Source: VRUE01 sp040508545 (lineage in GTDB: Bacteria; Actinomycetota; Thermoleophilia; Solirubrobacterales; 70-9). Taken from it: DNA of 20,551 nucleotides. The stretch covers positions 1-20,551 of the forward strand of contig JBEVMR010000087.1 in NCBI GenBank assembly GCA_040508545.1, given 5' to 3'. Positions 12,867 to 20,176 of the stretch are shown piece by piece; position 1 is the stretch's first letter, and each line of letters begins with the position of its first letter. Below the pieces are notes generated by a model. It was not told the origin of the DNA. It saw nothing but the letters and a program-made list of their open reading frames with translations, and did no database searches. The position numbers were made by a program, and so were the translations under genes.

Positions 12867-13625
12867 TTACTGCTGGCAGCGAGGGCACCAGTAGGTGCGG
12901 CGATTGGCGTCGCCCTGGCCGCGGGCGGCGATCGGCGTGCCGCAGGCTTTGCAGGGTTGGCCGGCGCGGTGGTAGACGGCGCGGCTGGGGCGACCGCTCT
13001 CCACCGAATCCCCCATCAGCCGCTGCCCCGCTTCGAGGACTCGCTCGATCTCGCCGTCTCCGATCTCGCCGACCTTGCGCCAGGGGCTCGCCCTAGCCGC
13101 GAAGCAGGCCTCGCTCTTGAAGATGTTGCCGATCCCGGCGATCAAGCGCTGGTCGAGCAGCGCGTCGCCCAGCTCGCGACCTGGAGAGGCGCAGAGGCGC
13201 GCCGCGGCGTTGCTTGGATCGAAGTCGGCCGCGAGGATGTCCGGGCCCAGCCGGGACAGCACGGGATCTGAGCGCAGCTGCAACGCACTCAACAGCCGCA
13301 GCGTCGGCCCGCCGAACTGGACCGCTTCCAGCTCCGCGCCGCTCAGCGTCACCCAGGCCGCCCCCGCTGGCTTGCTCCACCGGGCCCCGTGCTTGTAGAT
13401 GTGCCAGGAGCCGCTCATCCCCATGTGGCTGTGGATGACGAGGCCGCCGAAGTGGAGCAGCAAGTTCTTGCCGCGTGCCTCGACTCGTTCCAGCCGGCGG
13501 CCGTCGACCCGCTCGAGCCCCGCCGTGCGGGCCCGACCGCTACGCGCTCTGACCTCCAGCTCTTGCCCACCGAGCGCCGCCTCGATCCGCCGGGCGGCGC
13601 GCAGGATCGTGTCGCCCTCAGCCAT
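12867..13625 (-). CDS. nei: Fpg/Nei-family DNA glycosylase (Nei2-like) with Ala instead of the N-terminal Pro
   Basis: This family excises oxidised bases and nicks abasic sites. The 252-residue protein has the Nei-type opening (M)AEGDTILRAARRI and Lys53 in ARGKNLLL (beta-loop lysine). The H2TH region LLDQRLIAGIGNIFKSEACF (157-176) contains the conserved GIGN. The C-terminal zinc finger uses Cys225, Cys228, Cys247 and Cys250, with NRRTYWCPRC supplying the phosphate-binding arginine. Glu3 (mature Glu2) is kept, but the normal catalytic Pro is Ala2. NEIL3 uses Val at this position, so an alpha-amino nucleophile other than Pro is possible. An in-frame ATG four codons upstream (13637, MPRDMAEGD) would bury that residue, so 13625 is preferred. 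Likely active, possibly with altered lyase activity. Confidence 0.9.
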   Translation of the reverse strand: MAEGDTILRAARRIEAALGGQELEVRARSGRARTAGLERVDGRRLERVEARGKNLLLHFGGLVIHSHMGMSGSWHIYKHGARWSKPAGAAWVTLSGAELEAVQFGGPTLRLLSALQLRSDPVLSRLGPDILAADFDPSNAAARLCASPGRELGDALLDQRLIAGIGNIFKSEACFAARASPWRKVGEIGDGEIERVLEAGQRLMGDSVESGRPSRAVYHRAGQPCKACGTPIAARGQGDANRRTYWCPRCQQ

Positions 13626-13650
13626 GTCTCGAGGCATAGCGGACGGCAGT

Positions 13651-13684
13651 GGCGCCGGGACGGAGGGAGGCCCGCCCCGGCACC
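13651..13684 (-). terminator. Possible GC-rich terminator stem after the large secreted protein
   Basis: GGCGCCGGG (13651-13659) and CCCGGCACC (13676-13684) pair with one mismatch around a 16-base loop. The stem begins 10 bases beyond the stop of the secreted-protein gene. No T-tract follows on the minus strand. Confidence 0.3.
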
Positions 13685-13693
13685 GGACTACCG

Positions 13694-16516
13694 CTAGTTG
13701 TTCTTGCCCCCGCGGCAGGCGGGGATGTTCAGCCGCAGGTTCTTCCTCTTCAGCTGTCGGCTGTTCTGGGCCTTCAGGTTGAGGAAGCCGGTGGTCTGCC
13801 TCGAGCAGAGGTTGCGCGAGTTGACCAGCAGCCCCTTGTCGCCGCCCTTCATGGTCAGGACGAACTTGTCCACGGCGACGTCAGGCGTCTTGCGGAACAC
13901 CGTTTTCAAGCGCCCGTTCGACGAGCTGATCACGCCGCGCAGCCGGACGTTGACCTGGCCCTTGAGATCGGCCAGCAGGTCGGGCAGCGTGTTGTTGGAC
14001 GAGGTCAGGTAGACCGGCCCCTTGAGCTTGCCGTCGAGCAACGGCGAGGTCGCCTTGGCGTTGCCGTAGATCGACGCCTTCGGGCAATCGTTCGCTGCCA
14101 GCTGGACCCTCGTGCAGATCGTTTTGATGTGACCTTGATCGAGGATCGTCGCGCGGGGCAGGATGAATGCCGCCCGGCGCGTGTTGGCATCGCCGTTGCG
14201 CGCATCGAGCGTCGCCCGGAACTTCGGGTGTGCCGCTCGCTGCACCTGGTTCTTGCCACCGAAGATCCGTGCGTAGAAGCTCGGCTGGTATTTGAGTGCC
14301 TTGCAGTCGCTCGCACGGAACGCGTTCGACGGTTTCGTTTCGAACCAGCTCGCCGGATCTGCCGGGTTGCCACCACCACCCAGGATCCCCGCGCCGATCG
14401 AGAACGGTTCGCGGCAGGTAGTCGGGTTGAGGGTGAAGCTCTGCCGGTTGATCGAGACGTCGATCGCCCGGATGTCGAGCTTCACGCCACCGAACACGTA
14501 GGGAATGGCGTCCGAGACGGCGTGGACTTCGGCCGTTTCGGGGTCGATGTTGAGCGCGGCTCGGACAACGACCGTGCCCAGGTCATACGGGCCCGCCACC
14601 GCTGGGGTGACGAAGACGAAGCTCACCGGCGCTCCTTTGTAAGGACCGGCGAGATACACCTGACCGTTGGTGCGGAACGGGGCCGGGCCGGAGCCGGCGT
14701 CGATGCCGGTCGTGCCGACCAGGCTGCTGGCCGGGCAGCTCGGGCTGGCGAGCTCGTCTTTGCCGGAGCGGCTTCCCGCCGCGGCGATGCTCGCCTCCGG
14801 GCAGTACTCGACGCCCTTCAGCTTCGCCACCATTCCGGGCGGCAGGTTGACCTTGACCTGGCGGATCTCCTGCGCTCCGTCGGGCCGCGTGATGCGCAGC
14901 TCGAACGGGCTGAAGGCGCCGGCCTTGGTCGCTTTCGGCCCGGCGAGGAAGGTCGGGCTGAAGGGACGCTCTGCCAGCGTTTTCGGACAGGGCCCACCAC
15001 CGGGGGCGGTGGTGAGGTTGAAGCTGCTCGGCTCGGTGTCTTTGACGGGTGGGTTGTTCGACCACGGCGTCATCTGTGCCGTCGTCGTGTGCGGTCCGCA
15101 GGTGTCAGGGCTGGTCAGCGCCCCTCTCGGCCCACCTTCGATGTGGACTTTGAAGGAGGAGAACGGCGCCTGTGGGTTGTTGTCCACCACCGCAGTCAAC
15201 CGACCCGTCTGCAGGTTCGGGAACACGTTGCCGACCAGGCGCACGTTGACGCCGAATTTGGGGGAGTTCACATGGATGAAGATGCGGAACTGGTTGCCGG
15301 TGGTCGGATCGTTGCTGGTCGGTTCGCCGACATATACGTCGCCGCCGAGGATCTCTGGGAGCGCTGGGGTCTCGACCTCGACCGTGCCGATCTTCGACGA
15401 TGCGGGGCATGCGATCGGATCGTTGGTGCCCTGAGCGAACTGAGCATTCGTACAGGGCTCCAGGCCGTTGGCGACCGACGGATTCAGACCTGCACCTTCG
15501 GGCAGCGTCACCACCGCTTTGAGTAGGGGGGAGGTCTGGGTCTGAAGGGGGTTGGGGTTGTAGGGCAGTTGCACATCGACCGTTGAAGGTTCGGGAGAGT
15601 CCGTTGCCCCACTCGCAGTGACGTCGATACTCGGATCGAAAGGCACGTTCTCGCAGCCATCCGCCCCCACCGCAGTTTCGCCGGGGGCCTCGTCTGCGAG
15701 TTCGACTCCTCCGGTCGAGGCGGCGTCCGATCTGACTTCAAGCTGCGTCACCTGCGGCCCGGCACAGTTGCTTGGCATGGTCAGGTAGCCCTCTCCCGCC
15801 TGGCCATTGAAGACCAGCCGGGAGCCGATCACAGGCAGGCTGGCCGGCGGTGCCTCGATGTCGTGGATGGTGAAGGAGATGTGCTGGTCGACCGGATCGA
15901 GATCGGACTCGAGGATGACCGGTTTGCCGGTGGCGTTGAAACCAGCCGAGGAGGGTTCGCCGAATTCCGGCTCGAGGTTGTAGACCGGAATCGGGACAGT
16001 GAATTCGGTCCCTGCCGGCACAGGGAAATTAGGCGGACCGGCACTGATCGTCGTCAAGTAGTTGATTCCGACCTGAGAGCCTGGTACTTCGGTCGCACAT
16101 TTCGTTATCAGCGGCGGAGGAAGGGCTGCTGGTTCGGAGAGCTGTTTCCTCGTGCACTGCGGGGTGGCCTCCGGGTTGACACCAAGGCCTTCGGGAAGTT
16201 CGGTCCTGATCTGTTTGATGAAGCCGTCGGGGAGGGGGGGTGGGCCGGTGACCTGGTTCATCAGGAAAGCGGTGATTCCCCAGTTCGGGTGGCCGGCGGC
16301 CTGGGTGAAGGGGTCCGCAGTTGGTCCAGATTTGAGACAGGGGGCGCCGTTGTCTTCCCAGCTCCCAACCCCCGGGGCGCTTGCATCCGTCGCGCAGGTC
16401 AGCGCTTCGAATTTGGCGATGCCGAAGGCGGCCTGGGCGCTGGATACTCCAAATGCGAGAACGGCGAATGCGGAAATGAGCGCTAGCAGCCCGAGTGGGC
16501 TTCGCGAACCTCTCAT
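13694..16516 (-). CDS. Large secreted protein with four Cys-patterned modules, unknown function
   Basis: The 940-residue protein has a signal peptide (MRGSRSPLGLLALISAFAVL, cleavage likely after SSAQA-29) and no later membrane span or LPxTG anchor. Four diverged modules recur: LPxG, then Cys, then C-P-x-x-S, then G-x-VY, ending in a P/S-x-x-C turn. Module A spans about 107-251 (LPEG...TMPSNC), B 338-473 (LPEG...CPASSKIG...GDVYVG...SPDTC), C 558-701 (LPPG...CPASSLVG...GQVYLAG...NPTTC) and D 786-904 (LPRA...CPKASIYG...GPVYL...NLC). The predicted fold is beta-rich, and the paired cysteines suggest disulfides outside the cell. The C-terminus is strongly basic (QLKRKNLRLNIPACRGGKNN). The ATG at 16516-16514 follows a GGAGGAGAGG ribosome site; the frame's earlier TTG is inside that site. 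I associate this style of protein with Thermoleophilia genomes, but no function is known to me. Confidence 0.88.
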   Translation of the reverse strand: MRGSRSPLGLLALISAFAVLAFGVSSAQAAFGIAKFEALTCATDASAPGVGSWEDNGAPCLKSGPTADPFTQAAGHPNWGITAFLMNQVTGPPPLPDGFIKQIRTELPEGLGVNPEATPQCTRKQLSEPAALPPPLITKCATEVPGSQVGINYLTTISAGPPNFPVPAGTEFTVPIPVYNLEPEFGEPSSAGFNATGKPVILESDLDPVDQHISFTIHDIEAPPASLPVIGSRLVFNGQAGEGYLTMPSNCAGPQVTQLEVRSDAASTGGVELADEAPGETAVGADGCENVPFDPSIDVTASGATDSPEPSTVDVQLPYNPNPLQTQTSPLLKAVVTLPEGAGLNPSVANGLEPCTNAQFAQGTNDPIACPASSKIGTVEVETPALPEILGGDVYVGEPTSNDPTTGNQFRIFIHVNSPKFGVNVRLVGNVFPNLQTGRLTAVVDNNPQAPFSSFKVHIEGGPRGALTSPDTCGPHTTTAQMTPWSNNPPVKDTEPSSFNLTTAPGGGPCPKTLAERPFSPTFLAGPKATKAGAFSPFELRITRPDGAQEIRQVKVNLPPGMVAKLKGVEYCPEASIAAAGSRSGKDELASPSCPASSLVGTTGIDAGSGPAPFRTNGQVYLAGPYKGAPVSFVFVTPAVAGPYDLGTVVVRAALNIDPETAEVHAVSDAIPYVFGGVKLDIRAIDVSINRQSFTLNPTTCREPFSIGAGILGGGGNPADPASWFETKPSNAFRASDCKALKYQPSFYARIFGGKNQVQRAAHPKFRATLDARNGDANTRRAAFILPRATILDQGHIKTICTRVQLAANDCPKASIYGNAKATSPLLDGKLKGPVYLTSSNNTLPDLLADLKGQVNVRLRGVISSSNGRLKTVFRKTPDVAVDKFVLTMKGGDKGLLVNSRNLCSRQTTGFLNLKAQNSRQLKRKNLRLNIPACRGGKNN

Positions 16517-16520
16517 ATGG

Positions 16521-16531
16521 GACCTCTCCTC
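16521..16531 (-). promoter_or_regulatory. Strong Shine-Dalgarno (GGAGGAGAGG) of the large secreted protein
   Basis: The purine-rich run on the minus strand ends about six bases before ATG 16516. It fixes that start over the TTG 18 bases upstream, and contrasts with the apparently leaderless genes elsewhere in the window. Confidence 0.75.
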
Positions 16532-16543
16532 CAAAGACGGGTT

Positions 16544-16553
16544 TCAAATTTGA
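16544..16553. promoter_or_regulatory. Perfect palindrome TCAAATTTGA upstream of the secreted-protein gene
   Basis: This 10-base perfect palindrome lies 27 bases upstream of the ATG in an AT-richer patch. It is flanked by CGGGT/ACCCG arms that extend the symmetry. It may be an operator for a dimeric repressor, or simply part of an AT-rich promoter. Confidence 0.35.
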
Positions 16554-16573
16554 GCTACCCGCCTCCCGCAGTT

Positions 16574-16607
16574 AAAAACGGTACACCATGGAGCCAGCGG
16601 ACTCCAT
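16574..16607 (-). terminator. Possible intrinsic terminator of the BtrH-like gene
   Basis: On the minus strand the stem ATGGAG-(bulge)-CC / GG-CTCCAT (16588-16607) lies about 10 bases past the stop. A TTTTT run (16578-16574) comes nine bases after the stem. The distance to the T-run is longer than ideal, so this is a weak call. Confidence 0.35.
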
Positions 16608-16616
16608 AGGGGATAA

Positions 16617-17585
16617 CTACGGGTTGTCCAAAGAGGTCCAGAGGCGCTGCTCCGCTGTGGCTACGTCGTTGGCCGCGGTGTCGATCTGGCGCCACAGGGT
16701 TGGCTCAGGCTCGTCGCGCTCGCTCGCCGCGTGGAAGGCGCTGGCCAGGTCGGTCCATGCAGCCGCGGCTGCCGCTGCGAGCGGCGCCTCGCTGCGGCCT
16801 GCCTCTTCGAGGAAGCGCGCGTACATCAGCCTGAACGCCCCGCCGCCGGTGCCGCGGCGCTCGATCACCTGGTAGCCGAAGCGGGCGCACCACTGCCAGT
16901 CCTCGGCGACCTCTGGCCAGGAGCCCGCCTCGGCGGCGAGGCGGCGCACCGCGTCGAGGCCGGAGAAGCCGCTGAACTCGGGCTCGACCATCGCCCGGGC
17001 GGCGCGCTCGATCGCCGCCGGGATCGCTTCCTCCAGCCGCTGTGGTGAGACCTCGCCGGTGACGGTGAACATGTGACCGGAGAGCGGGTAAGCAGGATGC
17101 TCGCTGTGACGGGCCTTGTCGAGGTTCTCGAGCTTGGTCGTCTGCAGCTGCTCGAAGCCGGTGTCGGAGAGGTGCGCGACCTCTTCGTCGTAACCGGCGA
17201 GGACGACGGCGTGGCCGGGGAAGTGAGCCGAGTTGCCGTAGTGGTCCAGGTAGTAGAGGTCGGTGAGCAGCAGCACCGGCCTGCCGGCGTCGACCTCGGC
17301 CCGCGCCGCGTCCCAGGCGCCGTCGTCGCCGCGCTCGAAGGTGTGCAGCTCCAGCGCCGCCCCCGTCAGCTCGTCGAAGCTCTCCTCGAGGCGCGCGGTG
17401 CGGCCGTTGAACCAGCGCGTCGGCGAGGCGTCCTCGATCGTCACGTAGTAGAAGCACGCGCCGGCACCGAGGCCGAACGCCATCTCCTCGCTGATCTCGA
17501 TTCCGTGGAAGCCGAGCAGGTTGCGCAGGGCGGTCGAGCCGCAGTGATGGCCGGGCGTGTGCGCATAGCCGGGGACGAAAGGCAT
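16617..17585 (-). CDS. BtrH-like (BtrH_N / DUF4872) acyltransferase- or peptidase-like protein
   Basis: The 322-residue protein has the BtrH N-terminal signature PGYAHTPGHHCGSTALRNLLGFHG. Cys15, His125 (HFPGHAVVLAGYD) and Asp141 (VAHLSDTGFEQ) are spaced like the papain/C39-fold catalytic triad. The C-terminal half (about 170-322) is helical, with IERAARAMVEPEFSGFSGLDAVRRLA and WARFGYQVIERRGTGGGAFRLMYARFLEEA-like segments typical of DUF4872. In butirosin biosynthesis BtrH moves an acyl group from a carrier protein to an aminoglycoside; here no carrier protein, ligase or sugar genes are nearby. The true reaction may therefore be another acyl transfer or amide hydrolysis. The ATG is nine bases from a GATAAT box. 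Confidence 0.82.
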   Translation of the reverse strand: MPFVPGYAHTPGHHCGSTALRNLLGFHGIEISEEMAFGLGAGACFYYVTIEDASPTRWFNGRTARLEESFDELTGAALELHTFERGDDGAWDAARAEVDAGRPVLLLTDLYYLDHYGNSAHFPGHAVVLAGYDEEVAHLSDTGFEQLQTTKLENLDKARHSEHPAYPLSGHMFTVTGEVSPQRLEEAIPAAIERAARAMVEPEFSGFSGLDAVRRLAAEAGSWPEVAEDWQWCARFGYQVIERRGTGGGAFRLMYARFLEEAGRSEAPLAAAAAAAWTDLASAFHAASERDEPEPTLWRQIDTAANDVATAEQRLWTSLDNP

Positions 17586-17593
17586 CGTCCGCG

Positions 17594-17600
17594 GATTATC
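17594..17600. promoter_or_regulatory. Shared divergent -10 region for the BtrH-like and PAP2 genes
   Basis: GATTATC on the plus strand reads GATAATC on the minus strand, so the same seven bases supply a near-consensus -10 box in both directions. The minus box ends nine bases before the BtrH-like ATG, and the plus box 12 bases before the PAP2 GTG. The whole divergent gap is only 26 bases. Confidence 0.45.
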
Positions 17601-17611
17601 CTGCCCCGCCA

Positions 17612-18106
17612 GTGCTGACCGCCGACCTCAGACTGCTGCGCGTGATGCGCACCCGCGGGCACTCGCCCGCGCTCGAGCGCGGCGCCAAGCTGCTGGGCAA
17701 GGCCGGCAACAACGGGGCGATCTGGTTCGCGCTCGGCCTGTTCCTGGCGATCATCGACGGCTCGAACCGCGAAGCGTGGCTGATCTGCGCCCTGCTTGGC
17801 CCGCTGGCGATCGGGCTCAACTACGTGGTCAAGCTGATCGTCAAGCGACCGCGACCGGTGCTGGAGGGCCTGCCACCGCTCGGCCGCGCCCCCAGCTCGC
17901 TCAGCTTCCCCTCCGCCCACGCCACCTCGGCGTTTGCCGTGGCGACGGCGATGACGCGGGTCGAGCCGCTCGGTGCGCTCGCATTCCTGCTCGCCGCGGC
18001 GCTCGCCCTTGGCCGTCCCTACCTCGGCATGCACTACCCCTCCGACGTCCTGGCCGGCGCCCTGCTCGGCATCGGCCTGGGCCTGATCGTCCCGCTCTCG
18101 CTATGA
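17612..18106 (+). CDS. PAP2-superfamily membrane phosphatase
   Basis: The 164-residue integral membrane protein carries the three type-2 phosphatidic acid phosphatase motifs: KLIVKRPRP (Kx6RP, 74-82), PSAH (100-103, with Ala where PSGH is usual) and RPYLGMHYPSD (Rx5Hx3D, 135-145). The catalytic histidines His103 and His141 are kept. Such enzymes dephosphorylate lipid phosphates such as undecaprenyl pyrophosphate or phosphatidic acid on the membrane surface; the substrate here is unknown. The length is in the range of short PAP2 proteins. The GTG start shares a divergent promoter with the BtrH-like gene, and the stop overlaps ychF as ATGA. Confidence 0.88.
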   Translation: MLTADLRLLRVMRTRGHSPALERGAKLLGKAGNNGAIWFALGLFLAIIDGSNREAWLICALLGPLAIGLNYVVKLIVKRPRPVLEGLPPLGRAPSSLSFPSAHATSAFAVATAMTRVEPLGALAFLLAAALALGRPYLGMHYPSDVLAGALLGIGLGLIVPLSL

Positions 18107-19176
18107 AGGTGGGCATCGTGGGCTTGCCCAACGCGGGCAAGTCGACCCTCTTCAACGCGCTGACCAAAGGCGGTGCCCAGACCGGCGATTATCCGTTCAC
18201 GACGATCGAGCCCAACGTGGCGATCGCCCAGGTGCCGGACGAGCGCCTGGAGCAGATCGGTGCGACGGTACGCAGCTCCGAGCTGGTGCCGGCGACGATC
18301 TCCTTTCACGACATTGCCGGCCTGGTCAAAGGGGCCTCGGAAGGGGAGGGCTTGGGCAACCAGTTCCTCGCCTCGATCCGCGAGACGGACGCGATCTGCC
18401 ACGTCGTCCGCTGCCATGCCGACTCCGGCGTGCCGCATCCGGACGGGCGCGTCGACCCGCTGGCCGACATCGAGACGATCGAGACCGAGCTGGTCCTCTC
18501 CGACTACGAGCAGGCAGGGCGGCGGCTCGACCGAGTGCGCAAGGGCGCCAAGTCGGGCGACGTCGAGGCGATCGCCGAGCGTGACTGGCTCGAGCAAGTG
18601 GTCGAGGCACTCGCCGCCGGCAAGCCGGCGCGCTCGGTCCCGGTTCCCGACGCCGCCGCCCACGGGCCCGCCAACCTGCAGGCGCTGACCTCGAAGCCGA
18701 TCCTCTACGTCGCCAACGTCGACGAGGGGGACGCCGAACCGCCCGCGGAGGTCAGCGGCCATGCCGCCGACGTCGGCGCCGGTGTGGTCGCGGTCAGCGC
18801 CCGGATCGAGGGCGAGCTGGCCGAGCTCGACCCGGGGGAAGCCGAGGAGATGCGCGAGTCCTACGGAGTCGAGGGCTCGGGACTGGCGCGCCTGGTTCGC
18901 GCCGCCTACGACCTGCTCGAGCTGATCACCTTCTTCACCGCCGGCGAGGACAAGGAAGCCGTGGCGCGGCCGTTGCATCGCGGTGCCACGGCGCTGGAAG
19001 CGGCGGGGACGATCCATACCGAGATCCAGGAGGCCTTCGTCAAAGCCGAGGCGATCGGCTGGCAGGAGCTGGTCGAGTGCGGCGGCTACGCGCCGGCGCG
19101 TGACAAGGGCCTGCTCCGCATCGAGGGCCGCGACTACGTAGTTCAGGATGGCGACGTAATAACCATCAAGGTGTAG
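18103..19176 (+). CDS. ychF: Ribosome-binding ATPase YchF (Obg family)
   Basis: YchF/OLA1 is a conserved P-loop protein of the Obg family that binds ATP and ribosomes and affects translation and stress responses. The 357-residue length fits. G1 is GLPNAGKST (7-15), with DYPFTTIEPN as the switch region. G3 is DIAGLVKGASEGEGLGNQFL (70-89). The G4 motif is NVDE (205-208) instead of NKxD, the feature behind its ATP preference. The C-terminal TGS domain contains TFFTAGEDKEAVARPL, AGTIHTEIQEAFVKAEAI and ends GRDYVVQDGDVITIKV. Start ATG 18103 overlaps the PAP2 stop, so the two are cotranscribed. The identification is secure. Confidence 0.97.
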   Translation: MKVGIVGLPNAGKSTLFNALTKGGAQTGDYPFTTIEPNVAIAQVPDERLEQIGATVRSSELVPATISFHDIAGLVKGASEGEGLGNQFLASIRETDAICHVVRCHADSGVPHPDGRVDPLADIETIETELVLSDYEQAGRRLDRVRKGAKSGDVEAIAERDWLEQVVEALAAGKPARSVPVPDAAAHGPANLQALTSKPILYVANVDEGDAEPPAEVSGHAADVGAGVVAVSARIEGELAELDPGEAEEMRESYGVEGSGLARLVRAAYDLLELITFFTAGEDKEAVARPLHRGATALEAAGTIHTEIQEAFVKAEAIGWQELVECGGYAPARDKGLLRIEGRDYVVQDGDVITIKV

Positions 19177-19179
19177 CTT
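19174..19179 (+). promoter_or_regulatory. Putative -10 box (TAGCTT) that uses the ychF stop codon
   Basis: TAGCTT begins with the TAG stop of ychF and ends seven bases before the ATG at 19187, the same geometry as other boxes in this window. No Shine-Dalgarno lies in the 10-base gap, which supports independent, leaderless transcription of the next gene. Confidence 0.45.
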
Positions 19180-19186
19180 CCGCCCC

Positions 19187-20176
19187 ATGGATCAGGGAGC
19201 GCGGTTTCCGGGGGTCGCCGCCAAGGCGGGCCACTACGAGAGCTTCTACATCAAGGCCTGCCAGCCCGGCGGAGGCAGGGGGATCTGGATCCGGCACACG
19301 GTCCACAAGCACCCCGGCGCCGAGCCGAACGCCTCGATCTGGTTCGTCCTCTTCGACCGCGAGGCCGACGGGCCGCGGGCGACCAAGGTCACGGTGCCGG
19401 CGGCCGAGCTCTCGGCGCCGGCCGGATCGTGGATACGGGTGGACGGGGCGGAGATCGGGCCGGGGAGGGCGCGCGGAGCGGTCGACACCGACGCCGTCAA
19501 GGCATCCTGGGAGCTGACCTTCGCCGGCGACGCCGAGCCCTGCAAGTACCTGCCCTCCGACCGCCTCTACGAGACGCGCCTGCCGAAAACCAAGTTCGTC
19601 GCTCCTTTTCCCAACGCCCGCTTCGACGGCCGCCTCGAGGTCGGCGGCGAGACCATCGACATCAGCGGCTGGCCGGGGATGATCGGCCACAACTGGGGCA
19701 GCGAGCACGCCGAGCGCTGGGTCTGGCTCGAGGGCACCGGCTTCCCCGACGCGCCCGGCACCTACTTCGACGCCGGCGCCGCCCGCGTCCGCCTCGGTTC
19801 CCGCATCAGCCCCTGGATCCCCTCCGGGATGCTGGTCCTCGACGGCGAGCGGCACCGGCTCGGGGGCCTGGGCGCGATCCGCTCGGCCCGCATCGAGGAG
19901 TCGCCGACCGGCTGCGACTTCGTCCTCCCCGGCAGGGGCCTGACCGTGCGGGGCCGCGTCTCCGCACCCCAGAAGGACTTCGTCGCCTGGGTCTACGCGG
20001 ACCCGGCCGGGCCCGAGCACAACACGCTGAACTGCTCGATCGCGGACCTCGAGCTGACGGTCGAGCGGGACGGCGCCACCCCGCGCAGCCTCTCTCTCGA
20101 GGGCGGCGCCGCGTATGAGTTCGGCTTGCGTGAGACCGACCACGGCATTCCGCTGCAGCCGTACCCGGACGGGTAG
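19187..20176 (+). CDS. Calycin-like CrtC/AttH-type protein, substrate unknown
   Basis: The 329-residue, probably cytosolic protein has no signal peptide or membrane span. Its most telling segment is MIGHNWGSEHAERWVWLEG (165-183), the HxWG...W-W pattern of the AttH/CrtC-like calycin barrels (carotenoid 1,2-hydratase, AttH, DUF2804, and, more distantly, tocopherol cyclase). An N-terminal SFYIKACQPGGGRGIWIRHTVH (19-40) matches the first barrel strands of that group. A second barrel-like half ends with NTLNCSIADLELTVERDG. Family members act on lipids or isoprenoids; no carotenoid or quinone genes are nearby, so no reaction is assigned. Its stop shares a base with the next GTG, making a two-gene unit at least. 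Confidence 0.65.
   Translation: MDQGARFPGVAAKAGHYESFYIKACQPGGGRGIWIRHTVHKHPGAEPNASIWFVLFDREADGPRATKVTVPAAELSAPAGSWIRVDGAEIGPGRARGAVDTDAVKASWELTFAGDAEPCKYLPSDRLYETRLPKTKFVAPFPNARFDGRLEVGGETIDISGWPGMIGHNWGSEHAERWVWLEGTGFPDAPGTYFDAGAARVRLGSRISPWIPSGMLVLDGERHRLGGLGAIRSARIEESPTGCDFVLPGRGLTVRGRVSAPQKDFVAWVYADPAGPEHNTLNCSIADLELTVERDGATPRSLSLEGGAAYEFGLRETDHGIPLQPYPDG

Noticed and set aside
13649..15526. A 625-codon open frame on the plus strand opposite the secreted-protein gene
   Set aside because: It is the antisense shadow of a gene with a signal peptide, ribosome site and repeated modules. Its translation is Arg/Asp/Val-rich without any domain pattern, as expected in very GC-rich DNA.
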